Source: Citrus sinensis
Lineage: Eukaryota; Streptophyta; Magnoliopsida; Sapindales; Rutaceae
Direction: 5' to 3'
Length of the DNA: 64,000 bases
NCBI RefSeq assembly: GCF_022201045.2
Contig: NC_068562.1
Span: 24,014,501 to 24,078,500, forward strand
Shown here in pieces: positions 1 to 11,497 of the stretch. Made by a program: the position numbers and the translations under genes. Under the pieces are notes generated by a model. The model ran no database searches, had not been told where the DNA came from, and saw nothing but the letters and a program-made list of their open reading frames with translations. How positions within the stretch are numbered: the stretch's first letter is position 1; each line of letters starts with the position of its first letter.

Positions 1-490
1 AGCTTGGATTAGACATTGAATTAATGAATTTGTTAATGGTAAACATAACAAATCATTTAATGGTAAACATAACAAATCAACTTAAGAAAACCTCAATATC
101 TGACTTTCCTGAATTTGTTGTAGTGTTATGTTTGGATAATTTTTTTTTTGGGGGAAATTTATACTGTTGAGAAAAGGTAGAATGCAAAAGAATATGCATG
201 CATGTTTAAAGTAGGTTATGTTATAAATGAAAGAGAGCATAGGTTCACCTCAGTATGTAGTGGATTTTATCCTTCACATGATTCCACTTGATGTTAAAAT
301 GCCCAAGCTTTAGGTCTATATGTTGGACTGAATGCATTTTTGTATGTGTTTGTGTGTATAGTTTTGCCAAGTTAGAGCAGATTGTCATTACGATCCTATT
401 CAGCATCATCTTCTCAGTTTTTCATTTTTCTTTTTCCTTTACATTTGGATCTGTAAGACTTTTTTTGTTGCCGTTTTCCTTTTGTTTCAG
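1..490. other. Non-coding DNA, probably intron of an upstream F-box gene
   Basis: No convincing ORF. The stretch is T-rich and ends in a pyrimidine tract and CAG acceptor directly before the F-box terminal exon at 491, so at least its right part is probably intron of a gene that starts left of the window. The first 80 bases contain a short direct repeat built on aatggtaaacataacaaatc. Confidence 0.4.
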
Positions 491-703
491 TTCTCATATA
501 AGAAGACCCTTGTTTATGAAGGGGAAACTCGTTGTTGCCAATGCCTTCCTCTCTCATGTTGGAAGCATTGCATAAAGAAAGCTAAGATTGAGTGCACGGA
601 AAAACATCCAACAACATATACCAGCAGAGAAAGTTATTCTTCAGAGGATGGAGAGATCATGGAGAAAATTGACGATCTTTGGAGGTCTTTGTGGGGAATA
701 TGA
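491..703 (+). CDS. Terminal exon of an F-box/LRR-type protein (gene truncated by window edge)
   Basis: An open exon of 70 codons follows a TTTGTTTCAG acceptor and ends at TGA (701-703). It encodes a Cys-rich tail: SYKKTLVYEGE, then a CC pair, CLPLSCWKHCIKKAKIEC, and the acidic end SSEDGEIMEKIDDLWRSLW. The same tail occurs as the last exon of F-box/LRR genes at 6679-6915 (+), 18064-18294 (-) and, decayed, near 46800-47111 (-), which is why I assign it to that family although the F-box part lies outside the window. I recognise no named domain in it. The exon has no stop or frameshift, so the parent gene could be intact. F-box proteins are normally substrate receptors of SCF ubiquitin ligases; the role of this tail is unknown to me. 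Confidence 0.6.
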   Translation, partial: FSYKKTLVYEGETRCCQCLPLSCWKHCIKKAKIECTEKHPTTYTSRESYSSEDGEIMEKIDDLWRSLWGI

Positions 704-1559
704 TGATCTTGACAAGTACGATGAGTATGATGATAAGAACTAGCAAATTTAATTTTAGTATGTATCTGTTCTTTTGGTGTCTTGGGTTTCTGATAAACCA
801 ATTGAATTCTCCTGTGAGCCTAATGTTTCAGGCTTCTGAGCCCAATGTATCGAAATATGTATGCATGCATTCAAATCCTGGATAATCATAATAGAAGCAC
901 AAAAAATTTAATGAAAATTTTACCATATTTTCAACCCATTGACACGCTCAATTAAATAATATTTTTATCGGTTCCGACTTGAGGCTAATTCCTAAACTAA
1001 TCTGACAAATTTGTAAGGATAATTCATTATAACAAAGAAATGTTTTCCTTAAAAAATATTTCAAAATTAAGCGTGTATGTAAATGTATAAATAATAAAGA
1101 TTCATTCCAATCAAAGAAGTCTTCAACGATTCAGAAGTTTGCTTGAGGGAGACAAAATATGGCCGTAAAAACTGAGTAGATAAGTTAATGACTTAAAAAC
1201 TCTTACTCATGTACCTGTAAAAATGGTAAAAACAGAATTCGTTTATTGTTGAGATATGCTTGGAGCAAACGGGGAATAATATGGTGTAATAATGAATCCA
1301 CTTGAAATCTGCATATAAGCATCCACACTCAGAATTGTTACACGTATACTATGCTATGTATACGCAAACGGGGATAAAATTGACATTCTATAATTTCAAA
1401 CTAAAATATGTAAATTTTCTTAATTAAGTCCACTACTCTGTTGATCCCCAAGCCCGTAACAACAACAGCCCACCAAAATTACCAAGTCAATAGCCCAAGA
1501 AAGTAATCTCGAATTAATAACACAATACACAAGGAGAAAGCTCGGTCACCCATGTTCCT
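704..1559. other. Intergenic, no feature seen
   Basis: AT-rich spacer between the 3' end of the upstream F-box gene and the 5' end of the next one. It probably holds the 3' UTR of the first gene and the promoter of the second. I see no ORF or repeat that I can support. Confidence 0.4.
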
Positions 1560-1665
1560 AGCCCTAAAACCTTCTCTGCACCCAGAATCTCGCCGGTATC
1601 CACTGTCCAGAAATTGAACACTGCCAGCCGCCACAAGCCACTTGCATAGCCAAGTTCTATCGCCG
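1560..1665 (+). other. Putative 5' UTR exon of the F-box/LRR pseudogene at 1787
   Basis: The segment ends in a donor (CCG|GTAAAATC at 1665/1666). It contains the phrase ccagaaattgaacactgcca, which recurs almost unchanged in the 5' leaders of the minus-strand F-box genes near 50710 and 60450. That conservation and the common donor suggest a non-coding first exon followed by a short intron before the F-box exon. The exact transcription start cannot be read from sequence. Confidence 0.45.
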
Positions 1666-4600
1666 GTAAAATCTTTTTCTATTTTAATTATTTTATGTCC
1701 TTAGAATTTTAGAATGTCATATCATGTCTTGCTTGCTTATTGTTTAATCTAAATGAAGGCTACTTAATTAAAAGTAAGTCACTGGCACGGAGAAGGAGAG
1801 GACAAGTCCCAATGTTAATGTGGACAGGATTTCTTCGTTACCAGAATCAATATTGCATCACATTCTGTCATGTCTCTCTCTCGAACGTGTTGTTCAAACT
1901 GGTGTCCTGACTAAAACATGGAACGAATTCTGGCTTATATTCCCGAGTATACAATTTCATAGGTATCTCTCTAGTTCAAGATTGAGGAATCAAAAGAGAA
2001 TATTGAAATACTTGGAAAAGACTTTCTAAATTGTCATTTGGATGCATTAGTTTAGAAAAGTTCACGCTTTATGTAGCACCATTATCAGATGGTCCGGAGT
2101 TTGAATCGAATGTAAACAGGTGCCTCAGCTATGCGGTTGGAAGTAAGGTCAAAGATTTACAATTTTGAGTTCGTTGTCCTTCTAGGAAATACAATATGCC
2201 TCAAATAGTTTTTTATGCAAAATCAATGGCTGTGTTGAGGTTACTTTAGTATACACTGGAACCACCTAGAAGTAAAGTGACTTTATCTTCCTTTAGAAAA
2301 TTTTGTCCAAACCAAGTCTATGCAAATGATGAAGTTATTTGCGATCTAGTTGCTGGTTGTCCTTTGATTGAGCATATGAATATCTTTGCTTGTCAAGGAT
2401 TTAAATGTCTAGAGTTACCCCATCTCAATAAACTCAAGGAATTCATATTATATGATAGTGATGGACTTGAATGGGTGTATATCAATGGAAAGAATGTTTA
2501 TTCAGTACATATCACAGCCAAACAAACACCATGAGAGATCATTGTGACCCCTTGTAAGAATCTGGAAGAATTGAAATTATGTGAGGTTGTCATAACAGAT
2601 GAATGGCTTTGCAAGCAAATTTCTGAACCTCCATTTCTTGAATACTTGTACGTAAAATATTGTGGGAAGTTAAGGAATGTTAAGATTATAAGTCCTCGTT
2701 TTAAGAAATTAGACCTCACAAGTACTGAGAAATTGGTTGAATTGAAGCTTAACACTCCAAATTTAAGCATGTTCAAAACTTCTGGTAGTATGGTATCCTT
2801 CTCTTCAAATGCTTTGGCTCTGTCTGAAACTGTATTCTAGTACACGTTTTATGTTGACAAGTACGTGAAATTGATTGAACTTCTTGCAAAATTTGATCAC
2901 CGTTACGAAGTTTTAAACTTGATATGTAATCACAAGGTCTATTATTCCTTCCAAACTCTGTTACCTAAATTTTCTATCTTATTTAAATAATTTGTTGGTC
3001 ATACATCATTAAGTTCTGACTTTTTCTGTTTTGTTAATTTCCTCAAGGTTGTGATTGTACCAAGTGAATTGCGGGAAATTTTATTCCCCCCTTAACTTAT
3101 GACAAGCATGTGTGTTTTTCCATTGACTCCGAATATCTAAACATTTCACTTGTTGAACTTGTGGATGGCTTGCTCTGGATTACACCTCATGCAAGGACCT
3201 TATCAACAGTGTATCAATGTTATGATTACTGCAAGCTTTCTTTCCAGGTACGCATTATTTTTCATTTGTGAGAATTCAATATTAGTTCCCTATTTTTATG
3301 TAATAAGATAGTTTGGCTATGAAGCTTTCTTTCACTATGTTTACACATCTTTCGTTAAAATGGGACTTTTTCAAATGGTAGATACTAACTGTCAATGAAG
3401 TGTAAAGGATTAGAATTACATAATGCTTCTTTTAGAAATCAACTAACTTTTTCATTTGTGGACACCTTATCTAATCTTGTCATTGCTTTAACCTGATCTT
3501 CCTTAAGGCAAAAATAATTAAAAGGAAAAAGGAAATACGACAAAAATAACTATTCTAATTTTGCATCACATTTAGGATCTTGCTATAAATGAGCAAGAAC
3601 AATATCTTCAATGATCAATTATCATTAGAATTAAGATCCAATAATTATCATGAAATTTTTTTTGCCTATTAACACTGTATATAACTAATTTTTTCTTTGA
3701 CAATCATGAAGTAGACAAAGTAGACATTGAATAACAATTGAGATGGGCTCATTTTGTTTTCATATTTTCATTTTTGGGAAAGATTTTTGAGACTCAAGTC
3801 CAAGCCAAAGAAACTATGCATAATTTGAGAAAATGCTTGTATTCATTCATGGATTGTTTGTCCTTAAATTTATTGATATGTTCCTTTTACCTTTTTTTCC
3901 CTTGTTTTTTTTTTATATAGATTTCTTGATAAACATTTATTATATAATATGCATAATTACTTCTAATGTAAATAGTATAGTTTAGTCTTAATAGCTTATG
4001 AAGCAACCAATAATTTGTAGTGCTTATTCTTTTCTTTCATTTTAGGGTTCAGGACGAAACTTTATTAGTATTTTGTAATTTTAAATGAATAGTTGAAGAA
4101 TGTTGTTGAGATTTGTTAGTGAGCAAAAGTAAAAACACAAGAGGTATAACGCTGCATCGTGTAAAGGTTTATGTTAAAAAACTATATGGGTCTACCTTCA
4201 CCGTGGTACATCACCTTTTTTTATCATTTGAAGGATTAATTTCACAAAATTTAAAAATGCTCAAGCTTTATAGAGGTAGATAGATAAGATAGGTAGATTT
4301 ATGTCTTTGACGTGGTATGCATTCATTAGTTATGGAAAATCATATAATCGGATTGGCATTTCGATTTTAGATATGCACTTTATCAACTTCTTATGTATTA
4401 AATATTTTAATTGTTAGGAATATGCCTTCTTTTTTAATAAGGATTTGTAAAGGTTAGGTTCACTTGTTTGTATAGCACAACAATTAATTCTCTGCAAGTC
4501 AATAATTTTTACTGTGAGAGAAATGGTAGGTCCATTGAAAGATTGGGTGTTATTGAGATTTTGACTTTTTGAGTGTAAGAAAAACCATAAGAGTGATTGT

Positions 4601-4745
4601 AATAAATTTTTACATAGTAAATTTTCCCTTGTCGTTCTAGGCAGTTGTGATTTTTCTCTAGTATAAAAGTTTTCCACAAATTCTTGTGTTGTATATTTGT
4701 AATAATTCGTGTCAAACAAAAGGACTGTTGTACTCTGATACTACT

Positions 4746-5393
4746 TGTTGGGCGTGGCATGCGGAATCAAGCGTATCAAGTAATCAAAGGAAAACAAAGG
4801 ACAAGAATTTAACATGGTTCGGTAATCTGCCTGTGTCCACGAGAGTAAGGAAAAATAATTGTATTACTAACAAGTGTAGAGTATAATATTTTAGTAAAGA
4901 AACTTCACTTCCTAGAACTTAAATACACCTAGTACTCTTAAACACACTTGAAAGGAAAAACTTCTCACTTACACACACTTTTCAATTGCTCACTCTCTTA
5001 TCTCTTAACAATTCTTCACTGGAATTGTTACTTTTAATTTGGGATGTCTCACTGAAGAAAATTACTTAGTATTTATAGGAGAGCTTCACTAAGCATGCAA
5101 CAAAGAAGTCTTAAAAAAATAGTATAATTTTCTTGATTCGGTGCCAACCTTTCTTATTTTTTTCATTCGGTGCGACTTTTCTAAATTTCAAATTTTGCGG
5201 CTACTTTTATTGACTTTTCAACAATTATCCATCTCAGCGAAGATTTGTCACAATTTGAGTCGATTATTAATGACCTATCATCCCCAAAAATATCTTTCAT
5301 TAAGGATCCAAAATGGTTGTGCTGCTCTGACTGCTTGCGTACCCAAAATCTGGGATCAAGCCAACTATAGTTCAAAATTTTTCAAATTCAACA
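4746..5393 (-). repeat. Copia LTR, minus orientation
   Basis: Read on the minus strand it begins TGTTGAATTTG and ends CCCAACA (TG...CA). It holds a TATA-like motif in the context gaagctctcctataaata, shared with the plus-strand LTR to its right. The RNase H fragment ends three bases upstream of it, as expected for a 3' LTR, yet a primer-binding-like sequence also follows it, as expected for a 5' LTR. Confidence 0.6.
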
Positions 5394-5396
5394 CAT

Positions 5397-5628
5397 TCAA
5401 AGTATTTGAATTAGTTTCGAGCAATATTGAAATTTAATTCCAGAAATCACTTTTGTCAACATATCTGATGGGTTATCTCTAGTATCAATCATTTTCAATA
5501 ACACAACATTGTTCTCGATAACCTCTCTCATATAATGATATTTCACATTTATGCGTTTTATTCGAACATAATATGTTTGATTCTTTACAAGAAATATCAT
5601 GTTTTGGTTATCACAGAAGACCTCAATG
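5397..5628 (-). pseudogene. Fragment of copia RNase H
   Basis: The minus-strand frame contains FCDNQNMIFLVKNQTYY and DTRDNPSDMLTKVI, matching the end of the Ty1/copia RNase H domain (family hallmarks CDNQ and NP-D-LTK). It runs to a stop beside the LTR. Upstream (to the right) it breaks off at about 5628 where the oppositely oriented LTR begins. Confidence 0.7.
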
Positions 5629-6330
5629 GAGGATTACTTTGGATCTTTAATGAAAGATTACTTTAAGGATGATGGTTCGTTGGTAGTTGACTCATATTTG
5701 GTCAAATTTTCATCGAGGTGGAGAATTGTTGAAAAGTCAATAAAAATGGTCACAAAATTTGAAATTGCAAGGTACAAAATTTGAAATTTGAAAAAGTTGT
5801 GCCGAATGAAGAAAAATGAAAAGTTGGCACCGAATGAAGAAAATAGTGCCAAATTTTAAAGATTTTTCTTCTGCATACTTGGTGAAGCTCTCCTATAAAT
5901 ATCAAGACATTTCCTTTAGTAAGACATTCCAAAATGTAGAGTGTGAGAGTTTAGGTGAAAAGCTCTTTGAGAGAGTGCAGAGAGAGTTTTCTATGAAAGA
6001 GTCCAGAGAAAGAGAACATCTACACGTGAGCTCTTAAAAAGTTTGGGAGAGCATTTCCTTGGATGCTTTGTTAGGTTCTGCATTATTTGCAGAGATGTGA
6101 GAGAATGTGTGTCTTGGTGAGATTGTTTCTCTTAAGAGAGTGAAAATACTAAAATATTTGAGTATTTGGGAAGTGAGATAGTCAAATTCGTACTTTATTA
6201 AGTAAAACAATTATTATCTCTTGCCTCTATGGATGTAGGCTTTATTACTAAATCAAATAAAATTCTTGTGTCATTATTTTTCTGTAAATATTTGGTGCGC
6301 ATTGATTCCGCATTTGCTTTAAGTAAAACA
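5629..6330 (+). repeat. Copia LTR, plus orientation, 5' truncated
   Basis: Similar to the inverted LTR at 4746-5393 (shared ggatctttaatgaaagat-like start and gaagctctcctataaat core) but lacking the first 80 or so bases. It ends in CA at about 6330 and is followed by a primer-binding-like taacatcagagc. The two LTRs differ widely, so they come from different subfamilies or are old. Confidence 0.5.
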
Positions 6331-6915
6331 ATTAACATCAGAGCACAACAAATGACGCTTCTGCAACACAACAAGGACGGGGGTTTGGCGGTGGTTTCGT
6401 CTAGAGAATTTTCTAGTTGTGTCCCATATTGTCTAGTAAAGGGGAATTACTTTGGTTTATGAGTAGGATGGGTCACTCCATCCATTAGGCTAGTCGTTTG
6501 GGTTAGATACCTAAAAATCCTAGGCAAATCTCCCCTTAACATTAGTAGAAGTAAAATTTAAAAACTTCTGTTGGCAAGAGGAAATTTGTTAATCCAGATG
6601 GTGGATTTCTTCATTTTTATTTTCTAAATTTTTTTAAGAAATGTTGCTTAACAGTTACCACTTTTATTTTTGTTTCACTTTTTCTATAAGAAGCTGCTTA
6701 TATATGAAGGCAAGAGTACTCATTGTTGCCGATCTGTTCTTTCGCATTGCATAAAGAACGTTAAGATTGAGCTCTCTAATGACAATAGAAAAGAATTTGT
6801 TACTGAAGGAAGTTATTTTTTGGAGGATGGTGAGATAATCGAGAAGATTGATGATTTCTGGAGTTCTTTTGAAGGATCTGCCGATAGCTGTGAGTCCCAT
6901 GATAGCCATGAGTAG

Positions 6916-7151
6916 CAAATTTTGATCAGAGTTTATGTTTGTTACTTTTGGTGTCTTGTGGGATTCGGGCATCCTTTTGGATTCTCTGTTAATGTTCTTA
7001 GGCCAATGTTCATTCCCTACTGCCAAACTCCCAAAACTTCAAGATATTTTCCTGTGAAATTCCATAAGTATTTCATAGTTAAAGTTCTATAAGTTATGTA
7101 GCTGCTTTGCTTGTGAAAATTGGAGCTGCTTTGGCCCCCCCCCCCCCCCCC

Positions 7152-7183
<32 letters not shown>

Positions 7184-7351
7184 TAAATGTGTGTGTATAA
7201 TTTACATTGTTACATATATAACAACAATTCAGTGGTCCTCAAGGGCTCGACCCCGGGTAAACTTCGAGTAATTTTCTTTTTTCTAAATCGCCATTCGAAT
7301 TAGAAATTTTAGCGGGATAGATGGGTCAAAATTAATTTGGATTTTATTCAC
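6916..7351. other. 3' flank of pseudogene A
   Basis: Probably old 3' UTR and spacer. It includes a homopolymer tract (listed separately). Sequence at about 7230-7300 (ctcgaccccgggtaaac) weakly resembles the tRNA-derived repeat found at 24218. No coding region seen. Confidence 0.35.
7135..7184. repeat. Homopolymer tract poly-C then poly-T
   Basis: A run of more than 20 C is followed directly by a run of more than 20 T. Exact lengths at such tracts are often unreliable in assemblies. Confidence 0.85.
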
Positions 7352-7902
7352 GGGTAAAAGTTTATTTAGCCCTTATATTTTAAGATTAGTGTTTATTTAG
7401 TCGTTGTATTTTTTAAAATGCCTTGAAACAATCCTGCCGTTAAAATATTGATACACCTACCGTTACTTTTTATTTCTTTTGATTTACTTTTACAATACTA
7501 CCATTTTATAATAGTTTTTTTGTTTGGACATTAATAAAAAGAAAATAATTAAATTACTAAATTAATTCTAAAAAATAAAAGAAATTATATTAATTTTTTT
7601 GCAAGCATCATTTGCACACTTGTTAGTTTGCATATAATTTTTGACAATTAAAAATTAATATAAAATTTTTATCTTTATTTTTTAGGGTTAAATTGGTAAT
7701 TTAATTATTTTCTTTTTATGAATGTCCAAAAAAAAAAAATTATTATAAAAGGATAATATTGTAAAAGTAAGTCAAAAGAAAAAAAAAGTAACGGTAGGGA
7801 TATCAATATTTTAACGGCAGAGATGTTTCTAGGTATTTTTAAAAATACATGGACTAAATTGACATTAATCTTAAAATATAGGGACTAAATGAACTTTTAC
7901 CT
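7352..7902. mobile_element. Fold-back MITE, probably Mutator-like (MULE-MITE)
   Basis: A 551-bp non-coding palindromic element. The left arm from GGGTAAAAG and the right arm ending CTTTTACCT are inverted copies over roughly 230 bp each, for example atattttaagatta at 7374 against taatcttaaaatat near 7867. It is flanked by a perfect 10-bp direct repeat ttttattcac (7342-7351 and 7903-7912), close to the 9-bp target duplication of Mutator-like elements. The family assignment rests on TSD length and long TIRs only. Confidence 0.8.
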
Positions 7903-8025
7903 TTTTATTCACTTCTATCTTAAAAAAAAAAATCATAGAATCAATTCATTGAAATAAATCATTATACTTATACTTTTCTTATTATGTATAAAATTTTCAA
8001 TTACAATATAATAATATTTCATTTT

Positions 8026-9987
8026 GGGTTCCTCTATGATGCTGTAAATTTTTTTACAGCATCAATAATGTATTAATTATGAACCATTAGATCTAATCAA
8101 TGATATACAATATTTGTATTAAAAAAATAATTTAAAAATAATGGTAACCGTTCAAGTGGATAGATAATTTTTGTAAAATAATTGTGACCACCCTTAGAGT
8201 TTGAAACAATTTCACTTAAATAGTATATTTTATTTAAAATTACTTTTCAGTCCTCCTTTAAATTTGTAATATGATAATTTCTTTTAAATAAATCTTCCAA
8301 AATTAGTTACCATTAAGTATAAAATATAAATCAAGTAGGCTATTTAACACAGAGTCTTGTAATAATTTTTATTGTATGAATTTAATTACAAACCATTAAT
8401 ACCTAAACAATAATGATAATAGAAAGCATTGTAATAAACGATTTTATATGTGTTTTATTAATAATACTATGTGAGTCACAACAAATGAGAAATATTTTAT
8501 TCACCAATTATTATCGAAAAATATATGTCTATATAACTATAGAGTGAGAAATATTTTGATTTAAATTTTTATCAAAAAATTAAACTATTTATTTCATGCA
8601 ATTTAATGGTGGATGATATAACATTATGAAATGATGCTTTGACTTTCAATATCAACCATTAGACTATGAGATATTAGTGGCTCAAATATTGTACCAAAAT
8701 TTTAAGTTAAAGTATCACAAACCATATCTTTATAATGGAAATATAAAAACATACAATGATTTTTTTCCTCATTTTGTCCATTAAATATTATTTGATGTAA
8801 TATTTTATTTATTGTCACTATAAATTATCATAATAAAAGTAATGACTCTTCGTAACATATAAATTTTATAATTACTATCAAAGAATAACAATAAAATAAT
8901 CTTTCATGATTCATAAACTAAAGTTAATTAGAAATATGTGTTAGATTTAACTTTTATGAAATTAACAAAGTGACATTTGAAAATAAAATGAAAACAAGCT
9001 TGTGAAAGTTAAATTTTATAAGGCTGAGATAATTTCCTACCATGTCAATAAAAATATAAAAATATAAATGATTTTCTTTCACTTTTTTTCCCACGTAAAT
9101 ATTATTGAAGGTAATATTTTATTTATTATCACTATTAACTATCATAACAAAAGTAATGACTCGTAATAACATAAAATTTTATAATTATAATCAAAGGATA
9201 TCAATAAAATAATCTTTCACGATTCATAAACTAAAGCTCATTATGAATATATATTCGATTTAACTTTTATGAAATTTACAAAGTGATATTTGAAAATAAA
9301 ATGAAAATATATAAGCTTATAAAACTTAAAACTCCTACCATGTAAGGATATTAACTATAAGATAAATATAAAATTAAGAAAATAAGTATGTTAAATGGGT
9401 ATTAAAAATAATACATACTTCATGATTAATTATATAATGACCCTTAATATTCTATAAAATAATGAGTATTTTAATATACGATATTAAATTTTATTAAAAC
9501 ATGTGTGATCAAGTAATTTTTATGTTACAAGCAATCTCAACAATGAGTTTATTGATGTAACTATGACATTTACTTAAGTATATGTACTTAGTTGTGTTAT
9601 TTATTAGTGTTATATCATATATAAATTTTGCAATTGCATCTTATTTATTTGATTTGTGTTAAATAACATACCATTATATTTTATACTTAATGGAAATAGA
9701 TTTTGGAAGATTTATTTAAAAAAGATTATCACATTTCAAATTTAAAGGGGGATTGAAAAATAATTTTAAATAAAATATGCTATTTAAATGAAATTGTTTC
9801 AAACTCTAAGGGTGGTCATAGTTATTTTACAAACTTCTCCACCCCTTATACGTTTGTTAACCGTTTACCATTATTTTTTATTTTTATTTTTGCCTACAAA
9901 TATTGTGTACCATTGATTAAATCCAATGGTGCACAATTAAAAACATTATTGATGCTGTAAAAAAATTACAGCATCATAGAGGAACCC
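8026..9987. mobile_element. 1.96-kb non-autonomous DNA element with long TIRs
   Basis: The ends GGGTTCCTCTATGATGCTGT (left) and its complement (right, ending ggaaccc at 9987) begin inverted repeats that stay recognisable for over 300 bp on each side, for example ctaagggtggtcat near 9810 against the complementary phrase near 8190. Just inside each end sits a perfect short hairpin, gatgctgtaa against ttacagcatc. Flanking atttt on both sides may be a 5-bp target duplication. There is no ORF of note. The middle holds an imperfect 260-bp direct duplication. The superfamily is unresolved (Mutator-like or PIF/hAT derivative). Confidence 0.8.
8748..9315. repeat. Imperfect direct duplication inside the long-TIR element
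   Basis: About 8748-9002 and 9055-9315 align over their length. Both contain taatattttatttatt, aaagtaatgactc, aataatctttca and cataaactaaag, in the same order. The copies are diverged by substitutions and small indels, so the duplication is old. Confidence 0.75.
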
Positions 9988-11497
9988 ATTTTATAATCAT
10001 GAAACTATTCGGAATGATATCATTTTTATTATGGGGCAGCCCATAGTAAAGAGGAATTTACTCCTGAAAATACTACTCTGAGATTAAATAAAAAATAATT
10101 TAGAAACTCGAACTCAATCCGTTCTTGGGAATAACTAACATTAGACTTAGTAAATAGGAGTTTGATTTTATAGAAAATTTTCTCTTTTTTCTCCTTTTCT
10201 CAGAGGACTATCAAGTTGGCTGGGAGGTTCGAAATTTTAGAAGGAACAATCAGTCCCGTGGGTACCAGTTCAGCATGCAGTTGAAGAGTTAACTTATGTA
10301 GAAAGCAGCTCGGTTATCAACGATAATTTTTCATTTGTCTCTAGGATCCGGCTGAGTGATTGTAAAGTAATTTTATTTAATTGGTCAATCAAGTTCGAAT
10401 TTGTAGCAGGTGGAGGATTATAAAAATCAGTCTAATGTGAATTAGGGGGAAAAAGAAAACAAAGGCAAATAATGGTGTATGTGCCTTGTGAATGTGACAA
10501 TCAAATATTTTGTGATCATTGAAAGATTTTATGTACCATATACTAAACGAGAAGGGTTCGCGCTGTGCAGGACGCACTGTTTTGTTGCTGAAGAAAGGAT
10601 TTGAGGCAAGTTTAACAATAAACCTAGATGAAAACTAATCCACTTCCAGTATCTGTACACTTGATTTCCCTAATATCAATTTTCTGTTCAGGCCCCTTGT
10701 TAGATAACTAAAGATTATGGTGAAAGTTTTAATTTATATTCATAATTTTAGCAGTATAATTTAAAAATTCTCTCTAACGTATACAATAATAAAATCTTAT
10801 TTAAATAATATTTAATTTTTAAATAAAATCTTATGAAAAATGTTTCCCATAATCTACAAGCTAATTAAGTCTAGCTACAAAGAAAAAACAAAAAACTTTT
10901 TTTTTATCAAATAAAAATTGATTTTCACAATGAATAATAAGTAAATTTAAAATGGGGCACAAATAATAGACAAAATTAACGATGACAATAGTGTCTTTAA
11001 TTTTATTTTTGGGATGAATCTTTGAAAGAAAACAGAGGTACATTTGGTCGACGAGAATATGTAATTAAATTGCTAGAGGGTTATAAATATATGAAAGCAG
11101 TCCAGGCCACCGGACATCTCTTACTCGGTTCAATACTCGTACAAATTCAATTAGATATAAAGAAAAGCAATTAAGTATTGGTTAAAGTTTAAATTCGAAT
11201 AGACGTTATCAAAAGCAATTAAATATTATGGTTAACGTTTGACTTTTAATTAGAATATTCAGTTTAACTTTTAACAAATAAAATCCAACTAAAGATGGGC
11301 CCACAGGGCTGCTGTCCTCGAAAATCCTACTCATACATCACTTGGAAATATTTTAATTAAAATAAAGAACACCATCCTTGACTCTCAGATTCAATAATAT
11401 ACGCCAAAAATGTTGGCGGTACAAATACAAGTCTTGATTCATCTTCATGCAACAACTCCAGAACAGAATACACATATCAAATTTCATTAGCTAAGTT
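9988..11497. other. Spacer and 5' flank of the P450 gene
   Basis: No gene seen. A higher-GC patch at 10190-10600 (containing ggaggttcgaaattttagaagg) does not translate convincingly. The last 100 bases before the P450 ATG hold an imperfect palindrome, cgccaaaaatgttggcg near 11400, in the proximal promoter or leader. Confidence 0.4.

Larger units (their letters stand above)
4746..6344. mobile_element. Head-to-head pair of copia LTR remnants in the last intron of pseudogene A
   Basis: Two related, diverged LTRs lie in opposite orientation around a fragment of copia RNase H. Each LTR is followed on its outer side by a sequence like the copia primer binding site (tagtatcagag read leftward from 4744; taacatcagagc at 6333-6344). 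Most of the internal region is gone. The structure could come from two elements inserted in opposite directions followed by deletion, or from an inversion. Sequence at about 4400-4735 also resembles retroelement U5 and leader DNA but I could not delimit it. Confidence 0.6.
1787..6915 (+). pseudogene. F-box/LRR protein pseudogene A
   Basis: The F-box part shows LPESILHHILS and RVVQTGVLTKTW. LRR-type segments follow at 2277-2840 (for example CPLIEHMNI, LCKQISEPPFLEYL), then an exon at about 3049-3247 (LVDGLLWITPHARTLS) and the Cys-rich terminal exon at 6679-6915. Compared with its paralogues it is broken many times. The initiator is ACG at 1787 where paralogues have ATG. There are frameshifts near 2030 and 2070, an in-frame TGA at 2532, a TAG at 2838, a one-base loss in a C run near 3088, and the last-intron acceptor reads AC at 6677-6678 instead of AG. 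The last intron is swollen by copia LTR remnants. A functional ancestor would have been an SCF ubiquitin-ligase adaptor. This copy is almost certainly dead, although the terminal exon itself is still open. Confidence 0.85.

Noticed and set aside
6664..7026. 120-residue minus-strand ORF overlapping the terminal exon of pseudogene A
   Set aside because: Shadow of the conserved plus-strand exon; no recognisable domain and not conserved opposite the other tail exons.
10389..10577. 62-residue minus-strand ORF in the P450 5' flank
   Set aside because: Short, no homology recognised, and no splice or start context that supports it.
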